In this document: positions 30,711 through 42,859 of the stretch, one piece after another
Numbering within the stretch: position 1 is the stretch's first letter
Layout of the letters: each line of letters begins with the position of its first letter
Assembly (NCBI GenBank): GCA_021234155.1
Contig: JAJEKV010000003.1
Location: forward strand, 12,149,819-12,213,818
Source of the DNA: Isoetes taiwanensis
Taxonomy: Eukaryota > Streptophyta > Lycopodiopsida > Isoetales > Isoetaceae
Direction: 5' to 3'
DNA: 64,000 nucleotides
Notes under the pieces: model-generated
The model's database searches: none
Told to the model about the DNA's origin: nothing
The model's input: only the letters and a program-made list of their open reading frames with translations
Translations under genes and position numbers: made by a program

Positions 30711-32990
30711 ATGGCGGCCATGGCAGCTGCAGTAGGGCAAGTTCCGGCCGCCAATGCCTCATACCCTATCACCAAGATGAAGCCTGTTTTTGCTTCTGCT
30801 TTTAACGGCTCATTTTGGGGTCAGAAGCAAGAATTGGGTAGATTGACCTCAAATTCATCACTCTCCAGGTGGGTTCTTTCTTTTTCATCTTAGAGTGAAT
30901 TTGTATTTGTGATTCTGACTTTGTCTTACTTGTGCATTGAATTCAGATCAATTATAAAATGAAAAGTATTTGGGATTGGTAGCTAACCAATTCTGCTAAT
31001 TTCAGCTCCACTAGAACAACCCCAATTATCAGAGCATCTGCCCGTGTCGACCAGTTTAACAAGACTGACATTATTGTAGCACCATCAATTTTATCTGCTA
31101 ATTTTGCAAAATTAGGGGATCAGGTGCGTGGTGGTTAAGTCCTAATTATTTTGGTTATAGACTTGTTAAGTAGGTTCTCATCCTGGATAGCAAAATGCTA
31201 TTTACAGGTAAGAGCCGTGGCTGAAGCAGGCTGCGATTGGATACATGTTGATGTCATGGATGGCCGGTTCGTTCCCAACATTACGATTGGCCCATTGGTG
31301 GTGGATGCATTACGTCCTGTGACAGATCTGCCATTAGATGTGCACCTGGTATTGCAAGCATGATAGATTTTCAAAACAAATGGATTAACACTTGGGGCTA
31401 TTTTAAATATTCGTGACTTAAATTACTGCAGCATTTTTCATAGAGTAGATAATGGCACTTTTCAGACCTAATGCTTATTAAAGGAAATAGATATCAGGTT
31501 ACAAAAAAATAACACAAGATTTTATTCACTCATGCAGATGATAGTTGAACCGGAACAAAGAGTTCCAGATTTTGTGAAAGCAGGTGCAGATATTATTAGT
31601 GTACATGCCGAAGTGGCTTCCACTATACATCTGCACCGGACTGTGAATATGGTTTGCAATTTTTGTGACTGATTGTGCAGTTCTATGACTAGTAAAATAT
31701 TAAAGTCAGCCTCTCAATTGTTATTCTTTCTATCTGCAGATCAAAAGCTTGGGTGCAAAAGCAGGGGTTGTCTTAAATCCTGCTACTCCTCTTTCTACTA
31801 TTGAATATGTTCTTGATGGTAAGCAACTTTTTGTATTTTCAAGGACGCCTTCTTCCATAATTGACATATAAAAGACCTGAAAGGTGTCATTAGCACCTAC
31901 ATATTCGAGTTCTTTTTAGGTTGTTGCTCCTGCCTTCTCTGGGCCTTGCAACCATGGAGTATTATTGTTACAAAATCCTTCAAACCTTTAAAGAAGAACA
32001 GCCCGTACTGTCCCCTTAGAGCATCTGTTATGTGTATCTGTTATGTCTCACTGAGGGCTGGACTGCCCCTCAAACAACGTTTTGGCCTCACTTCATGGCA
32101 TGACGTGACATCACATCATAAAACAGAATTCCTTCTAACGTGCAAAATGTCTGCTTGGAGATATATCCAAATAGACTACCAAAGTTGGAATATTAATCCA
32201 TCTGAAAATGCAACAAGTCATTTGACATATTCCAATATCTTTCATCAATCATGTGGTAATTTAACCTGCTTCTCAGATGTTGAAGGTCAAAATCAAAGAT
32301 CGAACGTTATGAAAAGCCATTTATCATATATATGCGGTTTATGACTGGAATTTGCAAAAGAAACGGAGAATGGAAGGGGAAAATAGCATACTAGAAATTG
32401 TTGTACTGTTATTTCTTGGTCTGCATACATTTTAAGGATTACAAGGGATTTCTCACTTGTATTTTTGATGCAAGACAGTTGTAGATTTGGTCCTTATCAT
32501 GTCTGTTAATCCTGGGTTTGGAGGTCAAAGCTTTATAGAAAGCCAGGTGAAGAAAGTTTCGGACCTCAGAAGGTTGTGTGAAGAACAGGTAAGCAGGATA
32601 ACCTGTGACTTATTACAAAAGAGCGCTCTAGGCACTGAGAGGTTAACTTGGCCTTTTTGCAGGGAGTGAATCCATGGATTGAAGTTGATGGGGGGGTAAC
32701 GCCTTCAAATGCTTATAAGGTAGGTTTGTTCTTCGTTTTCTGCTTTGATGACGTATATCATCATGGATGACATTCAAAACTAAGCTCTTTTTATGGGCTG
32801 AAGGTTATCGAAGCAGGTGCTAATGCTCTGGTAGCTGGTTCTGCTGTCTTTGGTGCAAAGAGCTACTCTGAAGGTATATTTGAATTGTTTAAACTTCCCA
32901 CCTCTTAAGAGCATTCTAACAGGAATTATTTTTGCAGCTATAAAGGGAATTAAGACAAGCAAAAGGCCAACACCATTTGTCTATGCATAA
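30711..32990 (+). CDS. RPE: Ribulose-phosphate 3-epimerase, plastid form, nine exons
   Basis: The enzyme interconverts ribulose 5-phosphate and xylulose 5-phosphate in the Calvin cycle and pentose phosphate pathway. Exons: 30711-30868, 31006-31123, 31208-31348, 31538-31651, 31740-31818, 32479-32588, 32663-32719, 32804-32873 and 32938-32990. All have GT/AG borders and phases that join without a stop, giving about 280 residues. The first ~60 residues are Ala/Ser-rich with few acids, a plastid transit peptide. The core starts [18 protein letters not shown]. Family hallmarks follow: [17 protein letters not shown] with metal-binding His and Asp, [33 protein letters not shown] and [10 protein letters not shown]. 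It is the only clearly intact gene here. An upstream in-frame start is not seen. Confidence 0.96.
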
Positions 32991-32999
32991 GAGTAAGAA

Positions 33000-34660
33000 T
33001 CATTCAAAACATCCTATTTTAGATCAAGATTGGATGATCAAGAGTGAACAGGCTGATCAAATTCTTTGTATAATTTTGGAGATATGTTTATATTAGCAGA
33101 AAGGATAGTGTCTACTTCTACAATTTTCTCACAAAATTGGGGCCATATGATACGTTCCATGTACATTATTGAGAGTATAAATGCAATCCACCAAAAATGG
33201 CTTGGTGTTGAGCATTACTGAGCAATTTTAGAGCCTGATAGGAAGCATTTGGACCTTTTCGTTCTAAATAGCCATGCGTTGTAAAAAAGCCAGCGTTGAT
33301 CCATACTGGAGTATACAGGAATTACCAACTCACTGCCACCAACTGAAGCTATATGCTTATTTTCCATGTATACTGCCATTAAAAATAAAAGATTGCCATG
33401 TTATTTTAAAACATCATTTTGAAACCTGTCTTGAAATAAGGTGGCTTGATCCAGATGGCTATTTCTGGTTATCAGCAGTAGTTTCATCCAAACATCACCT
33501 TCAATCTAATGTCAATGAAGGAATGAATAATGAAGTGGTGTACTGCTGCTGTATCTACTAGCTATAGAAGATTCAGCTTTGTAACAGCTTATTTTCAATT
33601 TCTTGTTGCATGTCTCCACTTCATATATTGTAGCTCAATACTAGGGAAGGCTGGTTCGGATAGATATATAGGTTTTGTGAGGAATGCATTTGTAACAATA
33701 GAAATGTATTGTTGACCCTGGCCTGTGTAGGCATGTTATTGACGATGCAAGGACAAGGTTCCTTTTTTTTACTCTATGAACCTAGGATATCATCTGGTAT
33801 TGTTAGCACATCTTTCCATCGTGCTTTAGGAGATTTAACTTGTTATGTTCAACGGGTCATTGTTTCTAACTTAAGAAAGGGTAACTTGTTGGTCATGAAT
33901 CTCTCCGCCTAGCCCATATTTGGATTCAAGAAGTCATAAGACACCCATTTGCTAAGTCTCTGAACCATGCTCAATGGAATTTTTGCAAGTGAAATGCTTG
34001 CTCAACTGCATGCTAAAAGCTACTCAAATTATCTGGATAGTTCTGCTGAACTGATTGTGAAGCTTACTCTAGTAATGCCAAAAGTAAACTAAAAGTATGG
34101 ATTCCCATTCAAGAACTAAAAGTAGGCATCAATCACTTCCATTCAGAAATAGCCACACTATAAAATCTAGAGCTAGAGCCCACTTCTAAGTACAATGTTT
34201 TAATCTTAAGTAATTTTTCTGTAGATCTATGTTTGATTCATGACATTCATTAATATCTTGCATGGACCCTGCTTTATCATCCAATCACCATTATCTTTCT
34301 ACATTTTCTCGATAACTTAAATTTTAGTTGTGATTTGTATTTCCAATATGTTTTACACCAAAAAATGTTTTTGCGCAGTTTGTTTAATATTGAATCAAGT
34401 AATATCTGATTACACGTGCTAATCGAATTTGTATTTTCTTTCACTCAATGTGTCTATTCTTCCCTAACAATATTCAAACTTTATAGGTGGATAAGGATCA
34501 AGTGATGGAACAATTCTTAATGTTGGTAGCCCAGAGTTGTACACTTTCTAGCAAGTTGTCATTCTGAACTTTTAGAGTATATGCATATGAGTAAGCACTT
34601 CAGTCTAAAATAGAAATTGATTTTGAAATTTAGCAAAGAGTCAAAAAAACTTTGTAAACA
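33000..34660. other. Downstream flank of RPE, no gene recognised
   Basis: AT-rich DNA containing the RPE 3' untranslated region and intergenic sequence. Short frames here have no family resemblance. Confidence 0.5.
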
Positions 34661-34667
34661 GTCAATA

Positions 34668-34685
34668 GAATGTTCTAGAATGTTC
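34668..34685 (+). promoter_or_regulatory. Perfect four-unit heat-shock-element-like sequence
   Basis: GAATGTTCTAGAATGTTC is an unbroken alternation of GAA and TTC at 2-bp spacing, the binding pattern of heat shock factor trimers. More TTCTAGAA-type half-sites follow to about 34815. No gene start is recognisable just downstream, so function is doubtful. Confidence 0.45.
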
Positions 34686-34998
34686 TAGATGCTCAAGATG
34701 ATCACCTAAGTTCATACATAGTTAGGGCGGAAAAAATTCTAGAATGTTTTAGATAGGTCTGGAATATTCTAGAATGCTTTAAAAAGTCCTAGAACCTTCT
34801 TGTAGAATGTTTCATGGGTAAGCACTTATGATCCAAAGTTCAGGAAGAAGAGGTGTGATGCACCAGTTTTAGAAGTTGAGCTAGATTTTTAGTGTTAAAA
34901 ACAAAGAGTGTTTACATAGGCACACAAGGAGGATTTGAAACTCACAATATATATTCATGGGATTTTTTTGCTCCTGACATTCTTCTACTTCCGTCCAG

Positions 34999-35455
34999 TT
35001 TCAAGAATTGTCATTTTTACATCCATATCAAATCCCCCTGGAACCCATATTATTATGTTATATATTCTAAATGAGGTGCACCCTGGACTACCACAATCGT
35101 CGGATCCGTCGATCCTACGGCCCAGACTGCATGTTGGAGCCTCTGGGCACCTCTCATTTCGCTTATGATCATTTATGATTGGAGGCGCCTATGATTTTGA
35201 ATACGATTTTGCCTAAGGTTTTAGAATATGAAATACGGGGGCTCGAACCTCTACTAAAATAATTCAATGTCGTAACAATACTACTTTAACCAATATATCC
35301 AGTGAGTCAATGTGATTATTTTCTATCTTGAATCTTTTTTTTTATAAAACCCATTCAACTGTTTTAGTGATATATAGTCTATGGTTTCAGGAATTGCCAT
35401 TTTTACGTCCATATCAAATCCCTCTGGAACCCCCTGTTATTGTGCTACATATTCC
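34999..35455 (-). repeat. SINE-like repeat, single copy
   Basis: Same family as 1441-3070, with a B-box-like GGTTCGAGCCCCC on the minus strand near 35245 and an A-box-like region near 35300. The body continues again past the head to 35455, so it is a bit more than one unit. Confidence 0.75.
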
Positions 35456-35459
35456 AACA

Positions 35460-36685
35460 AAATCATTTGCTTGATATTGTTGATCCTAATTTCAAGATCA
35501 ATTTCTACCCATTAAAGCTCAGCAAATGCTAATGTTGAGAATCTATTATGTTTGCGAGGATCTCCAAGAAAGAATCAATATTGGATGCAATCAATCTTCT
35601 AAAAACACTCCAGATAAATATCGTTTTCAACAAGTGCTCTTGATCAGATTCATCGGGAACTATAGACAGTTCACTCATAGTTTGAAGAGATCATATTACT
35701 AAGGTAGATAAATCATGATCTGCCTAGACATTCTTTCTAGAAGTTCTGATTATAATTTGAAGATCAACCTAGAAGAACAATACAACCATTGCCCACTAGG
35801 ATGTTTAAACATCTCTATATATCACATCATGCGACCTATATCTACCTTTTCAACTGATATATTAGGAGTTTAGATAGAGATTAGGATGTGAGGTTGTACT
35901 TATGTGGTAAGGGAAAGGCAAGTCTTACATAAGAAAACAATTATGACTATGAGATAAGCTCATCACCACCATAAGGTAACGGCAAAATAATAGAAGGAAA
36001 AGGACAAAGGAATCTGTAATTCACTTCTTGAACCATTAACCATTTGCAGGATACTACTAGTCCTTTTTCTCTTCCAAAGAAGGAGATATTAACCAGTCTT
36101 GTAAGCATCAATGTTAAAACTTGCAAATATCAAACTTGCTTGCAAGATGTTGGCTAGGTTTGCAAGGCATTCAACATGTCTATGAAACAAAAGAATCTTA
36201 TTTAGTCTCTAGACAGAATACAAGAGGACAACGAACCATGGTTCATTTCAGAAACTTGAGAGGCAAAATCTGCACTTAATTCGTTATGAATGAGTACTTA
36301 CATCCCAGTTGAAGTGCTCAAACTTACAAACTAGGCAATAACCAAGTAGGCATAGTGTAGAGGTAGCAAAAAATTATAACCATAAATTTGAAAGGATCTT
36401 TTTTAGGAAACTCTGGTTACCTACATTGCCCACTGACTTAAGTACACAATTCCTCATCTAGGTGAAGTGCTCAGACTCAATAAACTAGACAATGAGCAAG
36501 TAGGCTATTAAGAAAGAAGGCACAATCCCTCATTCATCTATGGAACAATTCTCACTTCCTAGTTGAAGTGCTAAAACTCAACAAACTAGACAATAACCAA
36601 GTAGGCTAATTAAGAAGCAGAGTAGAGGTAGAAGACAATTATATAACCATAGACTGGAAGGATATTTCTTGAAATAGGAGTCTTC
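35460..36685. other. Intergenic DNA, no gene recognised
   Basis: AT-rich sequence with a loosely repeated phrase about every 100-150 bases (TTGAAGTGCTCA/AACTCAACAAACTAG, at about 36310, 36460 and 36560). No coding frame has family resemblance. Confidence 0.4.
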
Positions 36686-36689
36686 TTTG

Positions 36690-37736
36690 GCACATAGGTC
36701 ATATGAGTCTCTTATCACAGCCTTTGTTGGCGCTGCTTTGGTTTTAATTTTTGTAAGATTGGTCTTATAGATAAAACGCAGAAAGAAGCTCTTGCTTGGT
36801 TCATATAATCTTGAATCTGTATATGCTCCACAGATATATTCATATGAAGAGTCGAAGGCGGCCACAAATGGGTTTCAGCAAGAGACCATACTTGGGAGTG
36901 GTACATATGGCATTGTTTACAGGGGAACCCTATGTGATAAGTTTGTGGTTGCTACAAAATGCATCAGAAACAGAACAGAAGGAGAAAGAATGTTTCTATC
37001 AGAAGCAAACATCGTAGGTAGGCTCTCACACTGCAATCTAGTGGGCCTACAAGCATGGTGTGAATAAAGAAGGGAGCTCTTCCTTGTATGTGATTGCATG
37101 CCTCATGGAAGTTTAGGCAATTTTCTCTTTAAAGATAGCAGTCTTTTCCATCTTCTCACTTGGGAGACAAGATTCACCATTCTATATAATCTAGAAAATG
37201 CTCTACATTATCTCGAATGTCCTCTGTCCATAGTGCATAGGGATATCAAGTGTAGCATTATCTTGCTTGACACTTGATTCTTAACTGAACTTATAGGCTT
37301 TGGCCTTGCAAGATCCATAGACATCTCAATAGAGTCCTTCAAAAAGTCCTTTACCACAACATTGGGAGGTACTACTAGGTACTTATCTCCTCAACTTCTT
37401 GGGAGCAGGAAGCCAAGTCCAGCCTCTGATATGTATAGCTTTGGAGTAGTTGTGTTGGAGATTGTGAGTGGAAAAGGTGCATTGGCTGTGAAGGGAAAAG
37501 ATGTAGAAGTGTTGCTTGAGTGGATGGAACAACTTCGCAAGCAAGGTAGATTGCTTGTTGTTGTTGATCCTAGATTGAAGGGGCCTTTTGTTGCTAATGA
37601 AGTCCAACAACTAGTAACAATAGGAATTTCATGTGTTTGTGATTATCCACAAAGAAGAGTGGACATGTCAGAAGCAGCCAAGCTTTTGAAGACAAGAAAA
37701 AATTATGCAGGTGGAGGGTTGTTAAGCATCTCTTAA
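36690..37736 (+). pseudogene. Receptor-like kinase pseudogene (lectin-RLK type)
   Basis: A membrane segment (ITAFVGAALVLIFVRLVL, about 36710-36765) ends in a stop, then a kinase domain follows: IYSYEESKAATNGF, a Gly loop GSGTYGIVYRG, VVATKCI with the ATP-binding Lys, IVHRDIKCS (catalytic loop), a changed DFG (IGFGLARS), TTRYLSPQ, and SDMYSFGVVVLEIVSGK. It ends cleanly at 37736. In-frame stops follow Trp-Cys-Glu (about 37067) and Leu-Leu-Asp-Thr (about 37277). It resembles the kinase at 47619-48453. The missing DFG aspartate would remove catalysis even without the stops. No extracellular domain was found upstream. Confidence 0.85.
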
Positions 37737-37739
37737 AGA

Positions 37740-39336
37740 ATTGTTAGCAATTTATTTTGACTTTTGAAAGATGAACTAAAGCAAAAGCTCCTGACATTTA
37801 ACAAGGTGTCTTTGACGTATATGTACATTGAGAGTTTTCTCTAAAAATTCAAGCTGGTAAAGATTTCTAGGGTACAGAAACTTTGAGCCAGTTTAGGTGG
37901 CCAAAAGAAAATCAAAAAGACTAACTTTGAGTTAGATCCTACGCCCTGCGAGAGGAAGTTATATATCAAAAGGTCAAACCCAAGTAAGTCTAAACTAATT
38001 GTTGGTCTAAAAAGATATTTAGATGCCATAAACCCAAAAGTATCTTGCCTACAACTCTAAAAGGAGAACGAAAGAACAATTTGAGCTATATAGTCAAAAT
38101 GCATAACAAAATCTATTACTTGCCATTCAAACTACATACTTCTCACATGTTATTACTAACAAACCAATGAGCAAAAAATTGCCACTTAGGCAAAAAAGAA
38201 AAAGGTGCTGCGCACGGAGGGTTGCCCTCCATGGCCGGAGGGTGAAGTGGCTTAAATCATAGTTCAAGGTCATGTTTTGACAATCAATTCAAATTGCTAC
38301 ATCAAGTCAATAGAATACTTGATACTTGATAACATACGAAACAATGTATGAAGAATCCAAATAGAGAAATAAGAAGGAGGGGGGAGGGGGGATGCAAAAG
38401 AACTTAGGAACTGTAAATTGTTTGGATTTATGGCATACAATGTGAAGCTTTTATTAAATGAAAGAACATGGATGTGATAATCCCCCTTTCCAAAAGCAAC
38501 CTCTGCAGCTTCATTTTATTGGCTCAACATTATACCACATGACCTCTATCGTATGGATTTTCGTTCTAGGAGGATCAAGATCTAGATAGATGACCAGCGC
38601 TTGTGATGCTAGCAATCAATGTATCGTATCTGCATATTTTATGACTTGTTATTTCCCTTACCCTTACCCTTTTTATTTCCAGTTCCTCTTCTATTTGAGA
38701 GCCTCGTCTAAAGCGACCAAATCTCGCTAGTGGTGCAACCTCAGTGGCAAATGCGCTTTCTTTAGGAACAAGGCCACATACGTGACTGTGCAAGAGATAG
38801 AGAAGTCCACTTACAATTATACATCTACAGACATGGCCACAAATAGATGCCTCCTTGCTCATCGAGTCTTCGACTAGCTGCCAAATCTCCAAGCTTTCTT
38901 GACCTTGGCGGAACGGAGTACCTGGCACTACCATAGCGAGAAGAATGGGCAACGGGGAGAGTCACCTGGAATAGCCAACTTAGGCCAGTCACAAAGCATA
39001 TCTGGGTATATACTGACATATACCCAAAATATGTCGTACACATATAAACAAAGATTTGCCTTTAGGGGCAACCCAAAAACACACAAAATTTTGTCATAAA
39101 AAAACACACAACTTTGTCCAAAGACGTGAACAATATCGTTAAACATGCATGTTGTGCCTCGAAAACAAAGTATGCTGGGGTTGCCCTTGTTGGCCAAGGA
39201 TCGCTGCCACAGTGGAGTCGAAATTGTGGAGGCCCAATTTTGCACGTGGCAACTTTAATTTTGCCCTATTGCTTTCTCTATCATGAACTATTCATTCTTG
39301 TGTTTAATCTCGTGTCGAAATTTATGATGGAGGAAA
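37740..39336. other. Intergenic DNA, no gene recognised
   Basis: Mostly AT-rich. A phrase near 39060-39080 (TTTAGGGGCAACCCAAAAA) recurs near 43443-43461 with similar neighbours, so part of this stretch belongs to an unidentified dispersed repeat. Confidence 0.4.
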
Positions 39337-39446
39337 CCGCAATGGGGAGGGGGTTTCCTGAAATAAACCCTCGGGCCGCGCCATGAAGGCGGCGGCCGCT
39401 GGCGGCGCCGCCCGGGTTTATTTCAGAAACCCCGAGCCATTGGCGG
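39337..39446. repeat. GC-rich foldback, ~37-bp arms
   Basis: The left arm 39337-39376 (CCGCAATGG, GGGTTTC, TGAAATAAACCC, CGGGC) is inverted at 39410-39446 (GCCCGGGTTTATTTCA, GAAACCCC, CCATTGGCGG). The loop is an approximately 33-base GC-rich segment. It can form a long hairpin and looks like a small foldback insertion. Confidence 0.8.
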
Positions 39447-39537
39447 TTAATGCGCCATCGAACGTCAATCAGGGAGGAAATTTTTGCTAGGCAAAAAATT
39501 TCTTCTACCAAGTAGTACTATGAATGATGCCTACGGT

Positions 39538-39735
39538 TCTTTTCGCTCCAAATCCATTCCTTAAACTATTTCTGAGGTGAATAGATCTATTGCACCGGAT
39601 GTATCTTGGATTGCGTAAGTGGGGATGAAGCATACCGCGCAATGTAGATTTCTTTTTCGAAATGTTGCTTTGTTAAACAGAAATCCACCGCTTTTCGCTC
39701 CAAATCCATTCCTTAATCTATTCCTGAGGTGAATA
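39538..39735 (+). repeat. Two-copy direct repeat
   Basis: TTCGCTCCAAATCCATTCCT followed by TAAACTATTTCTGAGGTGAA appears near 39541 and again, with small changes, near 39695. Confidence 0.8.
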
Positions 39736-39889
39736 GATTGAATATCCCAAACTTCGGAGGTTCCGGGCTTCGATCGATGAAAATCCGCTTTAGAGATTCC
39801 GCTAAGGCTTTCGGGGCTTCCGAAGCTATGGCTATGTCTTACGGCTATGGCTTTCAACGGGCTTGAGCTTCCGGCTATGGCGCTCAAAA

Positions 39890-41480
39890 AAAATTCGGGC
39901 GTTTCTTGGCGAGAGCATTGGCGGCGCCGCCGAAGAGCTTCGAACCGCCCTCCTGTTTTCTTGTTTCGAACAAAAGGCTAAAAAACAAGAAATTTCCTCC
40001 CTGTTGACGTTTACGTTTTACAAACCATGTTTACAACAAAATGCAACTCATTAATAGGTATGCAATTAAAGCCAAAACATGGCATACGCTTGGTAATTGT
40101 CGTGGGGAGGTGCTTTACCCCTTAAATTCAAACCCCTTCAAAATATCAGACGGCAGTGCAAAACTCAACACGGCCTCACACTCGAAAATTACGTAGTACA
40201 TAAAAGGGCCCAGTTATTTTTACATGAAAAATGGTGTAATTTGGTTGGGCTTCTTGGAGAGGTGCAAGATTCCACAATGGAACCGCCACCGCTGTGTCTC
40301 CACTACCATCATAGCCATAGCCACCATAGCCATAGCTTCTCATGAACCCTTGAATCTTGCAATAAGAACTGAATCATTTTGAACCGGAGCATAATGGTCA
40401 AAAAAATGGATTAAACGGTAGAAATCCGAGCTTTCTTTTTTATCTTGGAAGAAATCGGCGCATGGATTGAAGGGTGCCATATAGCCAGCATGGCCGATCT
40501 GTCCCTGAAAATCTAGAAGCAGGACTAGAAAAAAAGAGGGCTTCAGAAGCGGAGGGCTTAGAAAGACAGAGAAATCCACAATTCTAGCAGGCCCATATTT
40601 TCTAGCCTTTCCCAGCTACCTGACATTCTAGCAGACCCCGAATTTTTCGGCCTTTCCCAACTGCCTGGCGCTGTACGAAGAATCCTTCTGCCTGACGTTG
40701 TACGAAGAATCCTTCTTACTGCCCTCAGCATGCAAGCTATCTGTATTTTTTTCTTTTCTCAATCTAACCAGCCATGGTCGGAATATAGCCGGATTTATTC
40801 TGCAAGAAAAGATTGTGAAAGAGACCAGAAGTGCAGATGCCAGTTGGAGAGAGGAAGAGCGCAGATGCCGTAGTGTCGACGCCATAGCCAGCAAATTTTT
40901 TCCTTTACCTAACTAATGCAACGTGTCAAAAAATTTACAATAGAAGTGTTGTGAACGCAAATACCTAACGTGTCATGATTATAGAGAGGAATCTTACAGT
41001 AATATACCAAAAGAATCTTCCTATAATAATTATATATGTTACGAAAATTTTGCACCATGGTTACGCAGAAAATAATGAACAAAACACCTGGGCACAGAAA
41101 GAACAAAGCACATCATATGCAAGTACCTCATCCATGAAAGAACCCTGAAATTCTTATAAGTGTAACCGTATGCCAACATCATTAGCCTTGCTACAATCTT
41201 ATACTCTTGAGTACAAGGAGGACAAAGTCGTTAAGAAGTTACCCATTTTATCAGGTGAGAAAGGTACAATCCCATGTATACACTATTGACATGCAGCAAT
41301 CAACCAACCGATTTTATCAAGCGAGAAAGCTACAATCCCAAGTATCGCTATTGACATGGCACTTCAGGATCAACAAATCTACTGAGTGCATGCAAGCAAG
41401 TTATTCGTTGCGTATCTATACAGTAAGATCCTTCATATCAGCTTCCGAATGGTCCATCTGTGCATGGGCATCGATATTAA
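39890..41480. other. Intergenic DNA; one weak minus-strand frame
   Basis: A minus-strand frame at 40894-40628 has a hydrophobic start (ALLVSFTIFSC) and a doubled KKDSSYNVRQ/QKDSSYSARQ phrase. The underlying TGTACGAAGAATCCTTCT is itself a repeat, and I do not accept it as a gene. Confidence 0.3.
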
Positions 41481-42121
41481 CGGTAACACTCTCTGTAAGC
41501 TCATTGTCTGTTATTTCATCATCATTTTCAGTGTCAGTGTCGTCATTACCCTCATCAATATCACTTTGCACATGTCCATCATGAGCAAAAGACGGGGAGG
41601 AAGTTAAATAGCACTATGTTGCAATTTGATGTGAGAGGCTATAACAAGTTCTGCTGGCATAGATATCAGATAACTTACTCCCAAAAAGGGTTCCCTTTTT
41701 CATTTGCACCCCTTCGGAATTCGAGATCAGTTGTGTCATAGAGCTCCATATATCCATATACATGGAACTTATGAATGGAGTAATAACATAGACGTCTTGC
41801 TAATCCATGTCCATGTGTCGTTTGATTTGCTGGCTGACGTAATATTTCTTCTTCAGAAGCTGGTTGCCTATCTTCAATCTTTCTCTTTTTGTTGCCCCCA
41901 TGCAACATGCTATGCTTCATCGCCTCCATGCATGCTACCTGTGCTCTTTCAAAAAGCATATCCTGGCTTGCGTCCACAATGGGCCCATCATACTTCCCCT
42001 GAATGTAACGAAGAATACGAACAAAGGCCCTGAACATACTTTTTAGGCTGTATTCTAAGTGCTCAAACTTTGGCTGTGGTGGATCTTTAGCCATCAGCTC
42101 AGATCTATCATGTTGCGGCAT
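41412..42121 (-). CDS. Hypothetical two-exon gene, unidentified
   Basis: ATG at 42121 opens a 148-residue frame ending at 41675 (MPQHDRSELMAKDPPQPKFE...). It contains helical SLKSMFRAFVRILRYIQGKY, ARVACMEAMKH-like and a nuclear-type NKKRKIEDRQPASEEE segment. A good donor site (GGGA|GTAAGT, near 41680) could join it to a very acidic segment (SDIDEGNDDTDTENDDEITD, about 41560-41500) whose frame stops near 41412. The layout suggests a nuclear protein. I do not recognise the family. Confidence 0.4.
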
Positions 42122-42289
42122 GCCTTGGCATCAAATCCAGGTGCTTAAAAAACACAAGCCTTCTCGTGGGTTCAAGGAAGAAACAGATATTTGATGATGG
42201 TGGCGAGGTGGAGGCATAACATAACCGTATAATCGTTTGTGCAATATAGAGCTACTCTAGTTCCCATAATGGACCGGCCAGGCACCTGA

Positions 42290-42850
42290 ACACATGTATC
42301 CAAATCTTCAATGTTGTCTGCCTGAAGATTCAACATCAAAATACAACAATATAAAAAATTTCCCATCAGCTAATGTTTCAAGGCAACTACAAGCATTAAG
42401 AATAGTTGTGAATGTAACCTTATTTGATTTGTGGCCTTCCAATTTCATCATTCGAAACGCTTGATGCCTCATCTGCATGTCCAGGATGAGAATATGCATC
42501 AATCAAAGCAATCCAAGACACCAATTGTCTTTTTGGCATGTCCTCAAATATTCTAACAGCATCCTTCAGACTGCTACATCTACTATTATACATACTAATA
42601 AGTGCATTGCTGATAATGATGTCAGACCCAAAACCATAGCCGGTAATGTATGTATATATCAGTCTACCCTCTTGTAAAGTATCCAGAGTTGCAGGCACTA
42701 AGAATGGAAACAAATACAACTTTATCCGGTTAAAAGAAACTATCCTGGAATAATTCAAGTGCTTCTCTCAACTTTCCACTATCTGTAAATGCTGCAATCA
42801 TGTTCCTCCATGAAATCCATCTCTACAAATGAGCTTGTAAACCCACCTCC
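42290..42850 (-). pseudogene. PPR (pentatricopeptide repeat) gene fragment
   Basis: Minus-strand frames give successive PPR/PLS-type repeats: WRNMIAAFTDSGKLREALEL (about 42810), LQEGRLIYTYITGYGFGSDI, SNALISMYNS, AVRIFEDMPKRQLVSWIALI, DAYSHPGHADEA and, in another frame, VTFTTILNACSCLETLADG. PPR proteins bind organellar RNA for editing, splicing or stability. Three or more repeats are recognisable with frameshifts between them. Both ends are missing, so this is a relic. Confidence 0.82.
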
Positions 42851-42859
42851 CTTCAGATA

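Noticed and set aside
41704-42033. Plus-strand ORF opposite the hypothetical gene
   Set aside because: It is a shadow of the minus-strand frame, which has better composition and splice sites.
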